Source: Pseudidiomarina atlantica (GTDB lineage: Bacteria > Pseudomonadota > Gammaproteobacteria > Enterobacterales > Alteromonadaceae). Taken from it: a stretch of DNA of 64,000 nucleotides. The notes beneath the pieces are model-generated. The model searched no databases and was not told the origin of the DNA. It was given only the letters and a program-made list of their open reading frames with translations. Both the position numbers and the translations under genes were made by a program. The first letter of the stretch is position 1. The number at the start of each line of letters is the position of its first letter. Below, one piece after another: positions 9,818-19,405 of this stretch. The DNA lies in contig NZ_JPIN01000012.1 in NCBI RefSeq assembly GCF_000753735.1, forward strand, positions 62,001-126,000, given 5' to 3'.

Positions 9818-10423
9818 ATGAAAAAAGCCATACAGTATTTACTTAAAGGCCTTGCGATATTGTTACCAATTATTGTGACCATCGCCCTGGCGCAATGGCT
9901 GTTAGTCACCATCGAAACGTGGCTGCGCCCTATCTGGATAGCTTTACTTAGCGAGGATTATTATTTCCCGGGCCTCGCCTTTATCAGTTTCATTTTACTC
10001 GCAGTGCTGATTGGGTTTAGCACGCGCTGGGGCTTTATGAATAGCCTGTGGGCATTACCCGGCAAACTTATGGATAAGATGCCATTGCTCAATAGTCTAT
10101 ACGGCACCGTCAACGATGTGTTCGAAATGATGTCCGGTAAAAACTTTGCTGAAGAATCGGTGGTCATGGTAACCATGCCGGGTGGCGAACTTAAACTCAT
10201 TGGTATTGTTACCAAAAAAAGCGGCATTAGCGGCGACAAACTTTCTGAAGCCCTTGATGATGACCACGTCGCGGTGTTTTTGCCGATGAGTTACAATGTC
10301 GGTGGCTACATGGTAATGGTACCGCGCAGCTGTATTGAACCGCTAGATATGAGTCCGGCCGATGCCTTACAACTGACTATCAGTGGCGGCCTAGGTAAAA
10401 AGAAAATTAGGGAGCGTGAATGA
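9818..10423 (+). CDS. DUF502 family inner-membrane protein
   Basis: The 201-residue protein begins with a lysine-containing segment and two membrane helices (about 8-30 and 48-70), followed by a soluble domain with an FLPMSYNVGGYMVMVP stretch typical of DUF502. Members are widespread conserved membrane proteins of unknown function. The 3' end overlaps the start of the esterase gene by four bases (ATGA), so the two are translationally coupled. No molecular role can be assigned from sequence. Confidence 0.85.
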   Translation: MKKAIQYLLKGLAILLPIIVTIALAQWLLVTIETWLRPIWIALLSEDYYFPGLAFISFILLAVLIGFSTRWGFMNSLWALPGKLMDKMPLLNSLYGTVNDVFEMMSGKNFAEESVVMVTMPGGELKLIGIVTKKSGISGDKLSEALDDDHVAVFLPMSYNVGGYMVMVPRSCIEPLDMSPADALQLTISGGLGKKKIRERE

Positions 10424-11076
10424 GTTATTTACCCTGTGTAGAAATCAATCCTGAACAGACCGCTAACCGCAGTGTTATCTGGTTACATGGCTTAGGCGCA
10501 GACGGTAATGACTTCGCTCCAATTGTTCCGCATCTGCAGGCGCCAGCAGGCTGTCACGTGCGTTTTGTGTTTCCCCACGCTCCACAAATGCCAGTTACCA
10601 TCAATGGCGGTATGCGTATGCCTGCTTGGTATGACATTTTATCGATGTCGATTGAGCGTAAAGTGGATACTGAGCAATTACGAGCATCTGCTGCCGAGAT
10701 CCGTAAGCTGATAGAACGCGAGCAAGAACGCGGCGTTAAACCTCAGCACATTATCCTTGCAGGCTTTTCACAAGGCGGTGCGGTGGCTTATGAAGTGGCT
10801 CTCAGCCATGCGCAACGACTCGGTGGCTTGTTGGCGTTGTCGACCTATTTAGCGACTTATGAGAGCATCTCATTGAGTAATGCCAATCGCGACCTGCCCA
10901 TTCTTATTCAGCACGGCAGCCAAGATCCTGTGGTTCCCGAATCGCTAGGTAAACTGGCCTACAACTGGCTAGCTGATCAAGGGTATCCAGTAGAGTTCCA
11001 AAGCTTTGCAATGCAACACCAAGTCTGTGGCGAGCAGATCGCCGCCATCAATACTTGGTTAAGCAAGCACTTGTAG
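10420..11076 (+). CDS. Carboxylesterase / acyl-protein thioesterase-like hydrolase
   Basis: This 218-residue alpha/beta hydrolase belongs to the phospholipase/carboxylesterase (abhydrolase_2) family. The nucleophile elbow is GFSQGG with Ser117, and Asp169 (HGSQDPVVP) and His200 (MQHQVCGEQ) complete the triad. The oxyanion segment WLHGLGADGNDF lies near residues 21-32. Family members hydrolyse short acyl esters or thioesters. It is coupled to the DUF502 gene by a 4-base overlap, and its 3' end overlaps the convergent purK by 18 bases. Confidence 0.9.
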   Translation: MSYLPCVEINPEQTANRSVIWLHGLGADGNDFAPIVPHLQAPAGCHVRFVFPHAPQMPVTINGGMRMPAWYDILSMSIERKVDTEQLRASAAEIRKLIEREQERGVKPQHIILAGFSQGGAVAYEVALSHAQRLGGLLALSTYLATYESISLSNANRDLPILIQHGSQDPVVPESLGKLAYNWLADQGYPVEFQSFAMQHQVCGEQIAAINTWLSKHL

Positions 11077-12144
11077 TTTGTCGGCCCACTGCGCAACCCA
11101 TTGCATGGCTGTGTCGTGATTCGCGGTACGAATGTTGACATGGCCTACTTTGCGACCCGGTTGTGGCGTTTTGTTGTACCAATGGCACTGGGCGTCTTGG
11201 TGATGCCATAAACCGACAGGAATTTGTTGTGCGCCAATCACATTGAGCATCAACGTTGGCGCAATCGACAGTTGCGGCAATGGCATGCCAGTCAGCGCTC
11301 GAATGTGCAAATCAAACTGACTGCAGGTTGCACCTAACATCGTCCAGTGACCCGAATTATGCACGCGCGGCGCTACTTCATTAATCAACAATTGCGCGTT
11401 TGCACCCTCACCGACCACGAAAAATTCAATCGCGAACACACCCACATATTTAAGCGCGTCGGTAAGACGTTGGAAGGCTTCTGTGGCTTGCTCGGCGATG
11501 GCCGCTGGCACCTCATCGATGCCACCAAGGCTGTAACTAAGAATACCTTGGCGATGCACATTAGTGATCAACGGATAACTACAGGTGCTGCCGTCTTTGG
11601 CACGCGCACCTACCAAAGAAACTTCTTTGATGAATGGAATGAGATCTTCAACGATGCCCGGCGCTTGCCCTGCTTCGCTCACTACAGCTGCGATGTCATC
11701 GCCTGGCTGATAGCGCCACTGCCCTTTGCCATCATAACCGCCGCGAGCGGCTTTGATCACCACCCCGCGCTCTGCTTGACGTAGAATCTTCTCTAGTTCA
11801 GTTGGGGTGTTGTAACTTTGCCAAGGTGAGGTTGCCACGCGGCAATCATCGAAGAGCTTTTTCTCAGCGCGACGATCCGTCAAACTTTGAATGCGCGCAG
11901 GGTCCATCAAAAACTTATCGCGCGCCGCCGCCATAACATTGGCAGGAATCGCTTCATGTTCCCAGCTGACCACATCAGCCCAAGCCACGGCGTCTTGCAA
12001 AGACCAGGGCAAACTCACTTGTGCCGACAGCGGTTTAATTTCTTCGGTGCGGGTACTGTACAGCAGGCATTCATGGCCATGGCTGATCGCACTTGCACCC
12101 AACATTTGACCTAATTGACCGTCACCCGAGAACAATAGCTTCAT
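11059..12144 (-). CDS. purK: 5-(carboxyamino)imidazole ribonucleotide synthase
   Basis: PurK uses ATP and bicarbonate to carboxylate aminoimidazole ribonucleotide in purine synthesis. The 361-residue protein starts with the biotin-carboxylase-like segment [10 protein letters not shown] and continues as an ATP-grasp enzyme with GGYDGKGQW near residues 137-145 and a metal-binding [15 protein letters not shown] stretch. The length matches the family. The start overlaps the end of purE by four bases, giving a coupled purE-purK operon. No clear PurR operator is visible upstream of purE. Confidence 0.97.
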   Translation of the reverse strand: MKLLFSGDGQLGQMLGASAISHGHECLLYSTRTEEIKPLSAQVSLPWSLQDAVAWADVVSWEHEAIPANVMAAARDKFLMDPARIQSLTDRRAEKKLFDDCRVATSPWQSYNTPTELEKILRQAERGVVIKAARGGYDGKGQWRYQPGDDIAAVVSEAGQAPGIVEDLIPFIKEVSLVGARAKDGSTCSYPLITNVHRQGILSYSLGGIDEVPAAIAEQATEAFQRLTDALKYVGVFAIEFFVVGEGANAQLLINEVAPRVHNSGHWTMLGATCSQFDLHIRALTGMPLPQLSIAPTLMLNVIGAQQIPVGLWHHQDAQCHWYNKTPQPGRKVGHVNIRTANHDTAMQWVAQWADKLQVLA

Positions 12145-12635
12145 GCGTCAGGCAACTCCAAATCTGGACCGTTCATGACTTTGTCGCGTTGTGCGGTGCG
12201 AAATGCATTTACGTTTGCGCGAACATCGGCGTTGGTCGTACCGATGATTTGCGCAGCTAGCAAGCCAGCATTCGCAGCACCAGCTTGACCAATCGCTAAA
12301 GTACCCACAGCAACGCCTTTTGGCATTTGCACAATCGACAACAGGCTATCAAGGCCTTTCAATTGTTTGCTTGGTACTGGAACGCCCAACACTGGAATTG
12401 CCGTATAAGCGGCCAACATGCCCGGTAAGTGCGCGGCACCGCCAGCGCCAGCAATAACTACGGGCACGCCATCTTGTTCTGCTTGTTGCATTGAAGATTT
12501 CAATAAATCGGGGGTGCGGTGAGCGGACACTACTTCAGCGCGCCACTCGACGCCAAGGTCTTTTAACATTTTCGCGGCGTGTTGCATTACCGGCCAATCA
12601 GACTGCGAGCCCATCAGAATAAGTACAGGTGCCAT
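12141..12635 (-). CDS. purE: N5-carboxyaminoimidazole ribonucleotide mutase
   Basis: PurE moves the carboxyl group of N5-CAIR to carbon 4, the step after PurK. The 164-residue protein has the class I signatures GSQSDWPVM near residues 9-17, SAHRTP near 37-42 and [11 protein letters not shown] near 63-73. It is the first gene of the purEK unit, with a GGAG-type ribosome binding site just upstream. The downstream purK begins inside its stop codon. Confidence 0.97.
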   Translation of the reverse strand: MAPVLILMGSQSDWPVMQHAAKMLKDLGVEWRAEVVSAHRTPDLLKSSMQQAEQDGVPVVIAGAGGAAHLPGMLAAYTAIPVLGVPVPSKQLKGLDSLLSIVQMPKGVAVGTLAIGQAGAANAGLLAAQIIGTTNADVRANVNAFRTAQRDKVMNGPDLELPDA

Positions 12636-12692
12636 ACGCTGCTCCTTTTGAGAAAGCAGCGAATTTTACCAGTTAGTCAGAAAGGTGCAAAT

Positions 12693-13706
12693 TTATTGCG
12701 CGACTTTTAGTCGATCACGCCCTTGGCTTTTCGCTTGATAGAGCGCTGAGTCAGCTGCGCCAAGCCATTCACCCCACTGTTGACCAGTTTTATATTCAGC
12801 CAAACCACCGCTGGCTGTTACTGTCACGGTAAGGGATTTCACCGAGAACGGATCGTGACGAATCCGATCGAGCATCTGGGTTGCAAGCTCCTTCGCCTCG
12901 TCAGTTGCAGTGTTTGGAAAAATGACTACGAATTCAGCACCATTCGAACGCACCACAGTATCGTTAACACGTGCAACACTGCGCAAGCGACGCGCAACTT
13001 CTTCAAGTACCTTGTCGCCGAACAAGTAACCATAACGGTCATTAACGCTTTGGAATGAGTCCATGTCGATTTGCACCAAACTTGCCGGCTGTTTTGCCCG
13101 CTCAGCTTTATTTGCTGCCTGCTGCACCATGTCACTTAGGTACTCGCGTTTCACACACCCAGTTAAAGAATCGGTAGCAGCAGCACTGAATAGCTTGCGT
13201 TGCATGCTGCTCATCATAATCAAGAATGCCGCGCCAACGCCAATCAACACCAGCATTGAAATTGCTACGCGCCAAGCATACTCAAACGGCAGCACTTGAT
13301 AAATTACCGCAGCGAACAAGGCATAAATTAACATGATAACGAGCACGAAGATGGTCTTGTCGAACATAAAAAAGACCATCGCAAGGATCGGATACATCCA
13401 ATAAACGCCCAGAATCCCTGCACTCTTCATCGAGACGCTCACTAAGGTACCGAGACAACAAATGACTAGAAAGTTAATCCATTGCGGCGCAAGTTCGTTG
13501 CGATAGAGATAGCCGATAATAATAAAGCCGACGGCAATACAAAATAAAGCGGCGGCGGCAGCCCAACTGCCTTGGATGGCGGCGTAAATAGATGTACCCG
13601 CAATCACAATACCGGAGCCGAAATAAATCCCGCGCATCGCCAGCAGGCGAAAATGCTGCCATAAATCAAATGTTGCGGCTGATGAAGGTGAATAGCTCTG
13701 GTTCAT
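12693..13706 (-). CDS. Membrane GGDEF-domain protein with degenerate active site
   Basis: The 337-residue protein has about six N-terminal membrane helices (residues 20-165), then a GGDEF domain. The signature loop reads NGAEF at 255-259 instead of GG[D/E]EF. In addition, the usual LTGLxNR is LTGCVKR and the usual DxDHFKxxND is DMDSFQSVND. The inhibitory RxxD motif (246-249) is kept. The changes make cyclase activity unlikely, while c-di-GMP binding through the RxxD site remains possible. The gene is 36 bases downstream of a paralogue with an intact site (13743-14765) and shares its membrane region, including an LGVYWxYP motif. It probably arose by tandem duplication and may act as a sensor or effector. 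Confidence 0.88.
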   Translation of the reverse strand: MNQSYSPSSAATFDLWQHFRLLAMRGIYFGSGIVIAGTSIYAAIQGSWAAAAALFCIAVGFIIIGYLYRNELAPQWINFLVICCLGTLVSVSMKSAGILGVYWMYPILAMVFFMFDKTIFVLVIMLIYALFAAVIYQVLPFEYAWRVAISMLVLIGVGAAFLIMMSSMQRKLFSAAATDSLTGCVKREYLSDMVQQAANKAERAKQPASLVQIDMDSFQSVNDRYGYLFGDKVLEEVARRLRSVARVNDTVVRSNGAEFVVIFPNTATDEAKELATQMLDRIRHDPFSVKSLTVTVTASGGLAEYKTGQQWGEWLGAADSALYQAKSQGRDRLKVAQ

Positions 13707-13742
13707 AGGCTTTATCCGTTATTTTTTTATTTACTGTACACC

Positions 13743-14765
13743 TTAACGAGTGCTTGCGCTACATACGCGATTACGGCCCTCTCGCTTGGCTTTCAATAGC
13801 GCCTGATCAGCGGCATTAAGCCACTCGGCCCAAGACTGTTTAGCAGCAACTTGTGCGACTCCAAGCGAAATCGTGACCGTGACTTCGTGTTGCTTACCTT
13901 TAAACGGTTGCTCGGCGATTAAATCTCTTAATTTATGCGCCACTACCATGGCGGCGTCTTCATTAGTTTCGGGCAGTAGAATTAAAAACTCTTCGCCGCC
14001 CACCCGAAAAATATCATCGTTTTTGCGTAATACTGCGCGCAAACGCTTCGCGACTTGCTTGAGAATTTGGTCACCGAACAGGTGTCCATACTTATCATTG
14101 AGCGGTTTGAAATGATCAAGGTCGATAATAATGACGCTTGCCGGTCGTTGATAGCGCTGCCATCTCGACAACGCATCTTCGAGCACCGCGGTAACCAAGT
14201 GGCGATTATTGAGTCCCGTTAACGTATCGGTAACGACAAGTTGTCTTAACAATTCCTGTAGTTGCCGTAGCAAAACCACAAATACCGAACCCAGCACTAG
14301 AATAATGGTGAGCGTTGCCGTGAGTCGCCATGCATCATCGAGCGGCAGCGAGAATGCGGCTGTTCCACCAAACACTACCACTAACGATGCTGCTGCGATA
14401 ATCCCTGCCGTACCTGAAAATAAGAAAAAGCACGCGGTAAGGAGCGGATAAGTCCAATACACACCCAGATAGGCATTAAAGTGCATCGATACCGCAGTGA
14501 TACTCGCTAATAGTGTGATAAAAACGATTCGAAATGGGAGTGGAATACGTTGGCCGCGGTAATACCAGGCAACAATGCCAAACAACACGCTCGCGCCGAG
14601 GATGATGCTCGCCAGTATGTGATTGCCGATGACAAACTGCGCTAGTGCTAAGACGAGCTCAATAATAGCTCCAGCCCAGACAATGTTGCCCGTAACTTTG
14701 ATTTTAAAGCCTTGTAATAATTCGTCTGCCGACTTATTTGCTGGGCTTGTTTCCGTTTTATGCAT
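13743..14765 (-). CDS. Membrane diguanylate cyclase (GGDEF)
   Basis: The 340-residue protein has about six membrane helices (residues 28-168), a short linker, and a GGDEF domain. The catalytic loop is intact as GGEEF at 256-260, the metal-binding IDLDHFK is at 214-220, and the RxxD inhibitory site (RKND, 247-250) lies five residues before the loop. It should synthesise cyclic di-GMP in response to a membrane-sensed signal. It is upstream of, and probably co-transcribed with, the degenerate paralogue. The membrane region has no recognisable named sensor domain. Confidence 0.9.
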   Translation of the reverse strand: MHKTETSPANKSADELLQGFKIKVTGNIVWAGAIIELVLALAQFVIGNHILASIILGASVLFGIVAWYYRGQRIPLPFRIVFITLLASITAVSMHFNAYLGVYWTYPLLTACFFLFSGTAGIIAAASLVVVFGGTAAFSLPLDDAWRLTATLTIILVLGSVFVVLLRQLQELLRQLVVTDTLTGLNNRHLVTAVLEDALSRWQRYQRPASVIIIDLDHFKPLNDKYGHLFGDQILKQVAKRLRAVLRKNDDIFRVGGEEFLILLPETNEDAAMVVAHKLRDLIAEQPFKGKQHEVTVTISLGVAQVAAKQSWAEWLNAADQALLKAKREGRNRVCSASTR

Positions 14766-14872
14766 TGGCGAACTCTTTCATTCCATTCAACAACAAGCTA
14801 GACCCTAAGGATAGGAAAGGCAAGCCGTTTCAGGCACAATGAGATTAACTTCATAGTTCAAGGAGTAGGCTA

Positions 14873-15421
14873 ATGTTACTCACTGCAGAGCAGTCCTTAT
14901 TGGTCATCATTGATGTGCAAGAAAAACTCGCACCGGTCATCAACCAACGCGACCAATTAATAGCACGCATGCGCTGGCTCGGTGAAATTGCTAACGAACT
15001 TAATGTTGGCGTGCTCGTCACCGAACAATACCCGAAAGGGCTAGGGATTAGTGTCGACGCCCTAAGTGGTGTGATTGAAAATGCCCAAGTGGTTGAGAAA
15101 CTGCACTTTAGTGCCTGGCAAGAACCTAATTTCGTCGAAGCTGTTGAAAACCACGACAAACGCCAAATTATTTTAATGGGTATGGAAACTCACGTTTGTA
15201 TCTTACAAACCGCTATGGATATGGCACAAGCGGGTTACCAAGTCTATGTTGTCGAGGACGCCGTTGGATCGCGACGAGACTCTGATAAACAAACGGCTTT
15301 AGCGCGATTACGACAAGCCGGCGTCAACATTATTAGCAGTGAAATGGCGGCTTATGAGTGGCTTTATAAAAGTGGTACCGATGAGTTTCGGCACATCACT
15401 AAAAATTGGATTCGTGGATAA
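14873..15421 (+). CDS. Isochorismatase-family cysteine hydrolase
   Basis: The 182-residue protein matches the single-domain isochorismatase/nicotinamidase-like hydrolases. The catalytic residues are Asp14 (IIDVQ), Lys76 (EKLHFS) and Cys109 (THVCI), with a cis-peptide region METHVC typical of the fold. The small size and the YEWL segment near the end resemble the YcaC-like branch, whose physiological substrates are poorly known. It is monocistronic and sits just upstream of the cold-shock gene, separated from it by that gene's own promoter. Confidence 0.88.
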   Translation: MLLTAEQSLLVIIDVQEKLAPVINQRDQLIARMRWLGEIANELNVGVLVTEQYPKGLGISVDALSGVIENAQVVEKLHFSAWQEPNFVEAVENHDKRQIILMGMETHVCILQTAMDMAQAGYQVYVVEDAVGSRRDSDKQTALARLRQAGVNIISSEMAAYEWLYKSGTDEFRHITKNWIRG

Positions 15422-15448
15422 ATTTAGGCTTGACTAAAGAAAGTTCAT

Positions 15449-15476
15449 TTGACAGCCGTTTCAATGAGCGTATACT
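15449..15476 (+). promoter_or_regulatory. Sigma-70 promoter of the cold-shock gene with long leader
   Basis: A perfect -35 box TTGACA (15449-15454) is followed after a 16-base spacer by TATACT (15471-15476), one change from the consensus TATAAT. Transcription would begin near 15483, leaving a leader of about 130 bases before the cold-shock start codon. Long structured leaders are characteristic of cspA-type genes. Confidence 0.8.
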
Positions 15477-15616
15477 GACCGCGCTAGAAAAAATTGGCTG
15501 TCTCATTGTGGCCTGTTACGAAGTCAATTGCTGTACCTCGTTTTGTAAGTCCCAAGTTATACACGATTTTTATTAGCAACACCCTAGATTTTCACATGCA
15601 TACGAGGAATTTCAGC

Positions 15617-15823
15617 ATGTCTACAGTAACTGGTAAAGTAAAGTTCTTTAACGAAGCTAAAGGTTTCGGTTTCATCGAGCAAGAGCAAGGCGCAGACGTA
15701 TTCGTACATTTCAGCGCTATCCAATCTGATGGTTTCAAAACTTTGGCTGAAGGCCAAACCGTTCAGTTCACTATTGCTCAAGGTCCTAAAGGTCCTCAAG
15801 CTGAGAACGTGGTACCTATGTAA
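15617..15823 (+). CDS. CspA-family cold-shock protein
   Basis: This is a 68-residue single cold-shock domain protein that binds single-stranded RNA and DNA and acts as an RNA chaperone. RNP1 (KGFGFI, residues 15-20) and RNP2 (VFVHF, 28-32) are intact. The start [11 protein letters not shown] is chosen because GAGGAA lies 7 bases upstream and the family starts here. The same frame is open further upstream, but those codons belong to the leader. A near-consensus promoter, a long leader and a clean terminator make it a stand-alone unit, probably regulated by temperature through its leader. Confidence 0.96.
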   Translation: MSTVTGKVKFFNEAKGFGFIEQEQGADVFVHFSAIQSDGFKTLAEGQTVQFTIAQGPKGPQAENVVPM

Positions 15824-15860
15824 TCACGTTGCTTCGGCAGCCTAGATTAATAGAATCCTA

Positions 15861-15888
15861 AAAAGCCGCTCCTTGAGCGGCTTTTTTT
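15861..15888 (+). terminator. Rho-independent terminator after the cold-shock gene
   Basis: AAAAGCCGCT (15861-15870) pairs with AGCGGCTTTT (15876-15885) around a 5-base loop, followed by further T residues. It can also serve the convergent lipoprotein gene. Confidence 0.9.
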
Positions 15889-15906
15889 ATGCTTTCCTTC
15901 AGCCTG

Positions 15907-17073
15907 TTAGTGACGATAGCTATACCATCCTGCTTTATAGCTCTGCTTGGTTGCTGATAACTTCGCCTGCTCCAAGCCCTCGGCGAGGGCCCGCTTGGCC
16001 CGCACTGTATCCCCTTGCGCCGCATAAACACTTGCTTGTCCCCAATAAACTTCGTGCAAATAAGGAGCGTAATACGCAGCTTTCTCGTACATGGCTAACG
16101 CAGTTTCAAATCGGCTCTGCGCAAAGGCGCGCTCGGCTAATACAATCCAAGTGTAGGGGTTTGGGTCCGGTAGCGCCTGAATACGTCGCTCGTACTCCGT
16201 TATAGCCGTTTCGTTATTGCCTGATCGTGCTAGTGCGAGCGCATTATGCAGCACATTCAAGTTAGTTGGCTCAAGCTGCAATACGTAGTCATAAATCCGT
16301 TGCGCTGTCTGCGTATCACCCGCCCGTCGATGCAACAAGCCGATAATATTGAGCGCATCCCCATCGTTCGCCGCATAGCGCAAAGCAGTTTTCGCATACG
16401 CAAAAGCCAAATCAGGTTGCTCAGCTAACATAAACTCGGCCGCTCGGTTACGGTAGTACAGCGCAAGGAACTTGGCTTCACTGATGATACCGCGACTACG
16501 GGTGTCCTTTGCGGGGAAGTAATCTACCACCACCCACTGACGCTCATAAAGTACATCTCGACTTTCTTCGCTGGGCACCGGGCGGTACAAGCGCGCGCGC
16601 ACATGATCCGATTCCATTACCGTATCGTTGATGCGATCGTAAACAGGCGCATTCGTCACTTGTTGAAACTTAATCTCGACATCGACTAAATCAGCCAAAC
16701 TTTTCGTGACGATAGCTAACGCCATACAATTGCCCGCCTGCAACGCCAAAGCTTCACTTGCGGTGTAAGTCTGTTCTTTGTAGCTAAAGCCATGGGTCAG
16801 ATCGCTCAGATAGCGGCTAATGCGCTCATTGGCGGGTAAATGACTCAAGTGCCCATTGAAGACACGTAAAAACGCCTGTTGCTGCGCGTCACTGAGCGCA
16901 AACAACTGTGCTGGTGAGGTTACCTCTGGCGTTTTATCAAACAAGGCATCATTAAATGTTGGCGGGCTTAACTGCTGATGCACCAACGTTTGTTCGCGCA
17001 GTTGTGTTGGCTGCCCAGCGCAACCAAGCAGCGTAAAAATTAAAAGCGGCGTGATGTATCGTAAGATTGCCAT
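15907..17073 (-). CDS. TPR lipoprotein with transglutaminase-like domain
   Basis: The 388-residue protein starts with a lipoprotein signal (TLLGC, Cys18). Residues 80-190 look like a transglutaminase/cysteine-protease-like fold, with Cys116 in AGNCMALA, His157 in SDHVRA and Asp184 in VVVDYF as the plausible triad. The C-terminal half (about 210-380) consists of tetratricopeptide repeats. It is likely anchored in the outer membrane facing the periplasm, where such proteins could process or bind proteins. The start codon is followed by a normal n-region. It lies downstream of cysE with a 45-base gap on the same strand and converges with the cold-shock gene. I recognise the architecture but no named function. 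Confidence 0.75.
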   Translation of the reverse strand: MAILRYITPLLIFTLLGCAGQPTQLREQTLVHQQLSPPTFNDALFDKTPEVTSPAQLFALSDAQQQAFLRVFNGHLSHLPANERISRYLSDLTHGFSYKEQTYTASEALALQAGNCMALAIVTKSLADLVDVEIKFQQVTNAPVYDRINDTVMESDHVRARLYRPVPSEESRDVLYERQWVVVDYFPAKDTRSRGIISEAKFLALYYRNRAAEFMLAEQPDLAFAYAKTALRYAANDGDALNIIGLLHRRAGDTQTAQRIYDYVLQLEPTNLNVLHNALALARSGNNETAITEYERRIQALPDPNPYTWIVLAERAFAQSRFETALAMYEKAAYYAPYLHEVYWGQASVYAAQGDTVRAKRALAEGLEQAKLSATKQSYKAGWYSYRH

Positions 17074-17118
17074 AACAAGTTACCTCTGTGGCAACTGCCC
17101 TGGCGCAATAGATTGATG

Positions 17119-17910
17119 TTATTGGTCGCGTTTGCGTCGTTCAGCTGCTTCTTGCTCTGCAGTGATGAAGTCCATATCGTCCAATTCAACTTCCGGTATT
17201 TCTTCACACACATTACCGCCAAGTTTATTCACCGCGCAACATAAATCAGCGACTTTTTGATCAAGTAAATGCACATGATCGAGCATGCGACCAATCGCTG
17301 TTGCGACAGGGTCTGGATTGTCGGGCGAAATGGCATAAGCATCAAAACCATACTGCTTGGCCATTTCTGCGCGACGCTTGCTGACTTCGGGAGCCACTTT
17401 CGAGTTTGCCACACGGGCAGGGATTCCCACCACCGTGGCCTCCGCTGGTACGTCTTTTACCACTACCGCGTTCGAGCCGATACGCGCGTTTTTCGCAACA
17501 ATGATAGGCCCGAGGACTTTTGCCCCTGCACCAATGACCACACCATCTTCAAGTGTCGGATGTCGCTTACCTTGGTTCCAACTGGTTCCGCCTAAAGTGA
17601 CACCATGATAAATGGTCACATCATCACCAATTTCAGCGGTTTCGCCGATGACCACACCCATACCATGATCAATGAAAAAGCGCCGTCCAATACGCGCCCC
17701 CGGATGGATCTCAATGCCGGTTAACCACCGCGCGACGGTCGATAAAAAGCGTGCAAGCCAGTAAAAACGCCAATTCCATAAGCGGTGATTCATGCGGTGC
17801 CACCAAATTGCGTGCAATCCTGGATAGGTCGTTAGTACCTCAAACCAGTTGCGCGCAGCAGGGTCACGGGCATACACACTGTTGATGTCTTCGCGTAGGC
17901 GTTTGAACAT
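17119..17910 (-). CDS. cysE: Serine O-acetyltransferase
   Basis: CysE acetylates L-serine with acetyl-CoA, the first step of cysteine synthesis. The protein (263 residues from the ATG at 17910) has a short helical N-terminal region and a left-handed beta-helix of hexapeptide repeats (about 65-165) with the family motifs [12 protein letters not shown] and GVTLGGT. A polar C-terminal tail of about 95 residues follows. The ATG at 17910 is preferred because GGAAAGAG lies 5 bases upstream. A GTG at 17925 overlaps that ribosome binding site. The tail ends in an acidic and basic helix and lacks the C-terminal Ile of feedback-regulated classical CysE, so the mode of cysteine synthase binding is unclear. 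Confidence 0.93.
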   Translation of the reverse strand: MFKRLREDINSVYARDPAARNWFEVLTTYPGLHAIWWHRMNHRLWNWRFYWLARFLSTVARWLTGIEIHPGARIGRRFFIDHGMGVVIGETAEIGDDVTIYHGVTLGGTSWNQGKRHPTLEDGVVIGAGAKVLGPIIVAKNARIGSNAVVVKDVPAEATVVGIPARVANSKVAPEVSKRRAEMAKQYGFDAYAISPDNPDPVATAIGRMLDHVHLLDQKVADLCCAVNKLGGNVCEEIPEVELDDMDFITAEQEAAERRKRDQ

Positions 17911-18094
17911 GAAAACTCTTTCCACTGTTGGTAAGTGTCCTAATTATATCAATTTAATAGCTGATGCGTTAATTCAGCGTTTTTATGCGGTCTATGTGCA
18001 TCGACAAACTTGATTTGCCAGTTACGCTGGGCGTATGGTGAAGCTTCGTGCATTATTTGTCTAATAAAGTGTCTAACCCAGAATCGAGGAAGCT

Positions 18095-19405
18095 ATGGCA
18101 AAATCAACAAAAACAACTCTAATGCTGACCCACCTCAGCGCCAGCTTACTATTAGCTTGCAGCGCTGCGCAGGCCGATACCCTGATTTATGCTGGGCAAT
18201 TGATTGACGGTACCGGTGCGGAACCAGAACGTAATAAAACCATTGTCGTCGATGAAGGTCGCATTACTGCAATTGTCGATGGTTTCCAAGAAGCCGCTGC
18301 TGACGATGTCGTCATTGACCGCCGTGAAGGCACCGTCATGCCGGGTTTCATTGACATGCACACGCACCTCACCTCACAACTCGCGCCGGGCAGCTATATG
18401 CATAAATTCACCAAGAGCGGTCCAGATGTCACCCTCGATGCGGTCAATTTTGCCGGTAAAACGTTGATGGCGGGCTTCACCACCGTGCGCGATTTAGGGG
18501 ATTCGTACAACGCCAGTATCGCTCTACGCAATGCGATTAAAGCTGGCAAAGTAGATGGTCCGCGTATTTTTACCGCCGGTAAATCAATTGCCACTACTGG
18601 CGGTCATGCGGATCCAACCAATGGCGCGAAAGAAGACCTCTATCCGTCACCAACCCCAGCAGATGGCGTAGTTGATGGACCTTACGACGCTCGTAAAGCG
18701 GTTCGCGCGCGTTATCAAGACACCGCTGACTTGATTAAGCTAACCGTCACGGGTGGCGTTTTAAGCGTGGCTAAGAGTGGTCAGAATCCGCAATTCATGC
18801 AAGACGAACTCAATGAAATTGTAAACACGGCACGCGATTATGAAATGAAAGTTACCGTGCATGCCCATGGTAAAGAAGGCATGCTGCGCGCTATTGAAGC
18901 TGGCGTGGACTCCATTGAACACGGTACTTACATGGATGCCGAAGTGATGGAGGCGATGAAAGCGAAAGGCGTGTATTACATTCCAACCATCACCGCTGGT
19001 AAATCGGTTGCCGAACGCGCCAAGATCGATGGCTTTTTCCCAGAGCTGGTGCGCCCGAAAGCGGCTGCAATTGGGCCGAAGATTCAAGGCACTTTTGCCG
19101 AAGCCTATAAAGCAGGTGTGAATATTGCTTTTGGTACCGACGCAGGCGTCTTTGATCACGGCGAAAACTATCGTGAATTCGTTTACATGGTCGAAGCAGG
19201 CATGCCGGCTCTAGAGGCAATCAAGGCCGCAACTCATGAAGCTGCGACCCTACTCGGTACGATTGACGACTTTGGTACATTAACGGTTGGCAAGCGCGCC
19301 GATATCGTTGCGGTTTCAGCGGATCCTTTAGCTGACATTACTGTACTTGCCGATATCGACTTCGTAATGAAAGACGGGCAGGTCTATAAAAACACTGCTA
19401 ATTGA
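18095..19405 (+). CDS. Secreted metal-dependent amidohydrolase (Xaa-Pro dipeptidase-like)
   Basis: The 436-residue protein has a signal peptide (cleavage near AQA, residue 27) and an amidohydrolase TIM barrel of the imidazolonepropionase-like/M38 type. Metal ligands are visible: His89 and His91 (DMHTHL), Lys215 as the candidate carboxylated lysine (LIKLTVTGG), His256 (VHAHG), His276 (SIEHGT) and Asp349 (FGTDAG). Close relatives hydrolyse dipeptides with C-terminal proline or similar peptides. The exported location fits the two lipoprotein peptidases elsewhere in the window and suggests periplasmic peptide use. The exact substrate is an inference. The gene is monocistronic and converges with the DUF2489 gene, overlapping it by 8 bases. 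Confidence 0.87.
   Translation: MAKSTKTTLMLTHLSASLLLACSAAQADTLIYAGQLIDGTGAEPERNKTIVVDEGRITAIVDGFQEAAADDVVIDRREGTVMPGFIDMHTHLTSQLAPGSYMHKFTKSGPDVTLDAVNFAGKTLMAGFTTVRDLGDSYNASIALRNAIKAGKVDGPRIFTAGKSIATTGGHADPTNGAKEDLYPSPTPADGVVDGPYDARKAVRARYQDTADLIKLTVTGGVLSVAKSGQNPQFMQDELNEIVNTARDYEMKVTVHAHGKEGMLRAIEAGVDSIEHGTYMDAEVMEAMKAKGVYYIPTITAGKSVAERAKIDGFFPELVRPKAAAIGPKIQGTFAEAYKAGVNIAFGTDAGVFDHGENYREFVYMVEAGMPALEAIKAATHEAATLLGTIDDFGTLTVGKRADIVAVSADPLADITVLADIDFVMKDGQVYKNTAN

Noticed and set aside
15494-15616. Upstream extension of the cold-shock protein
   Set aside because: These codons fall in the transcribed leader. The family begins at [11 protein letters not shown] with a ribosome binding site before it.
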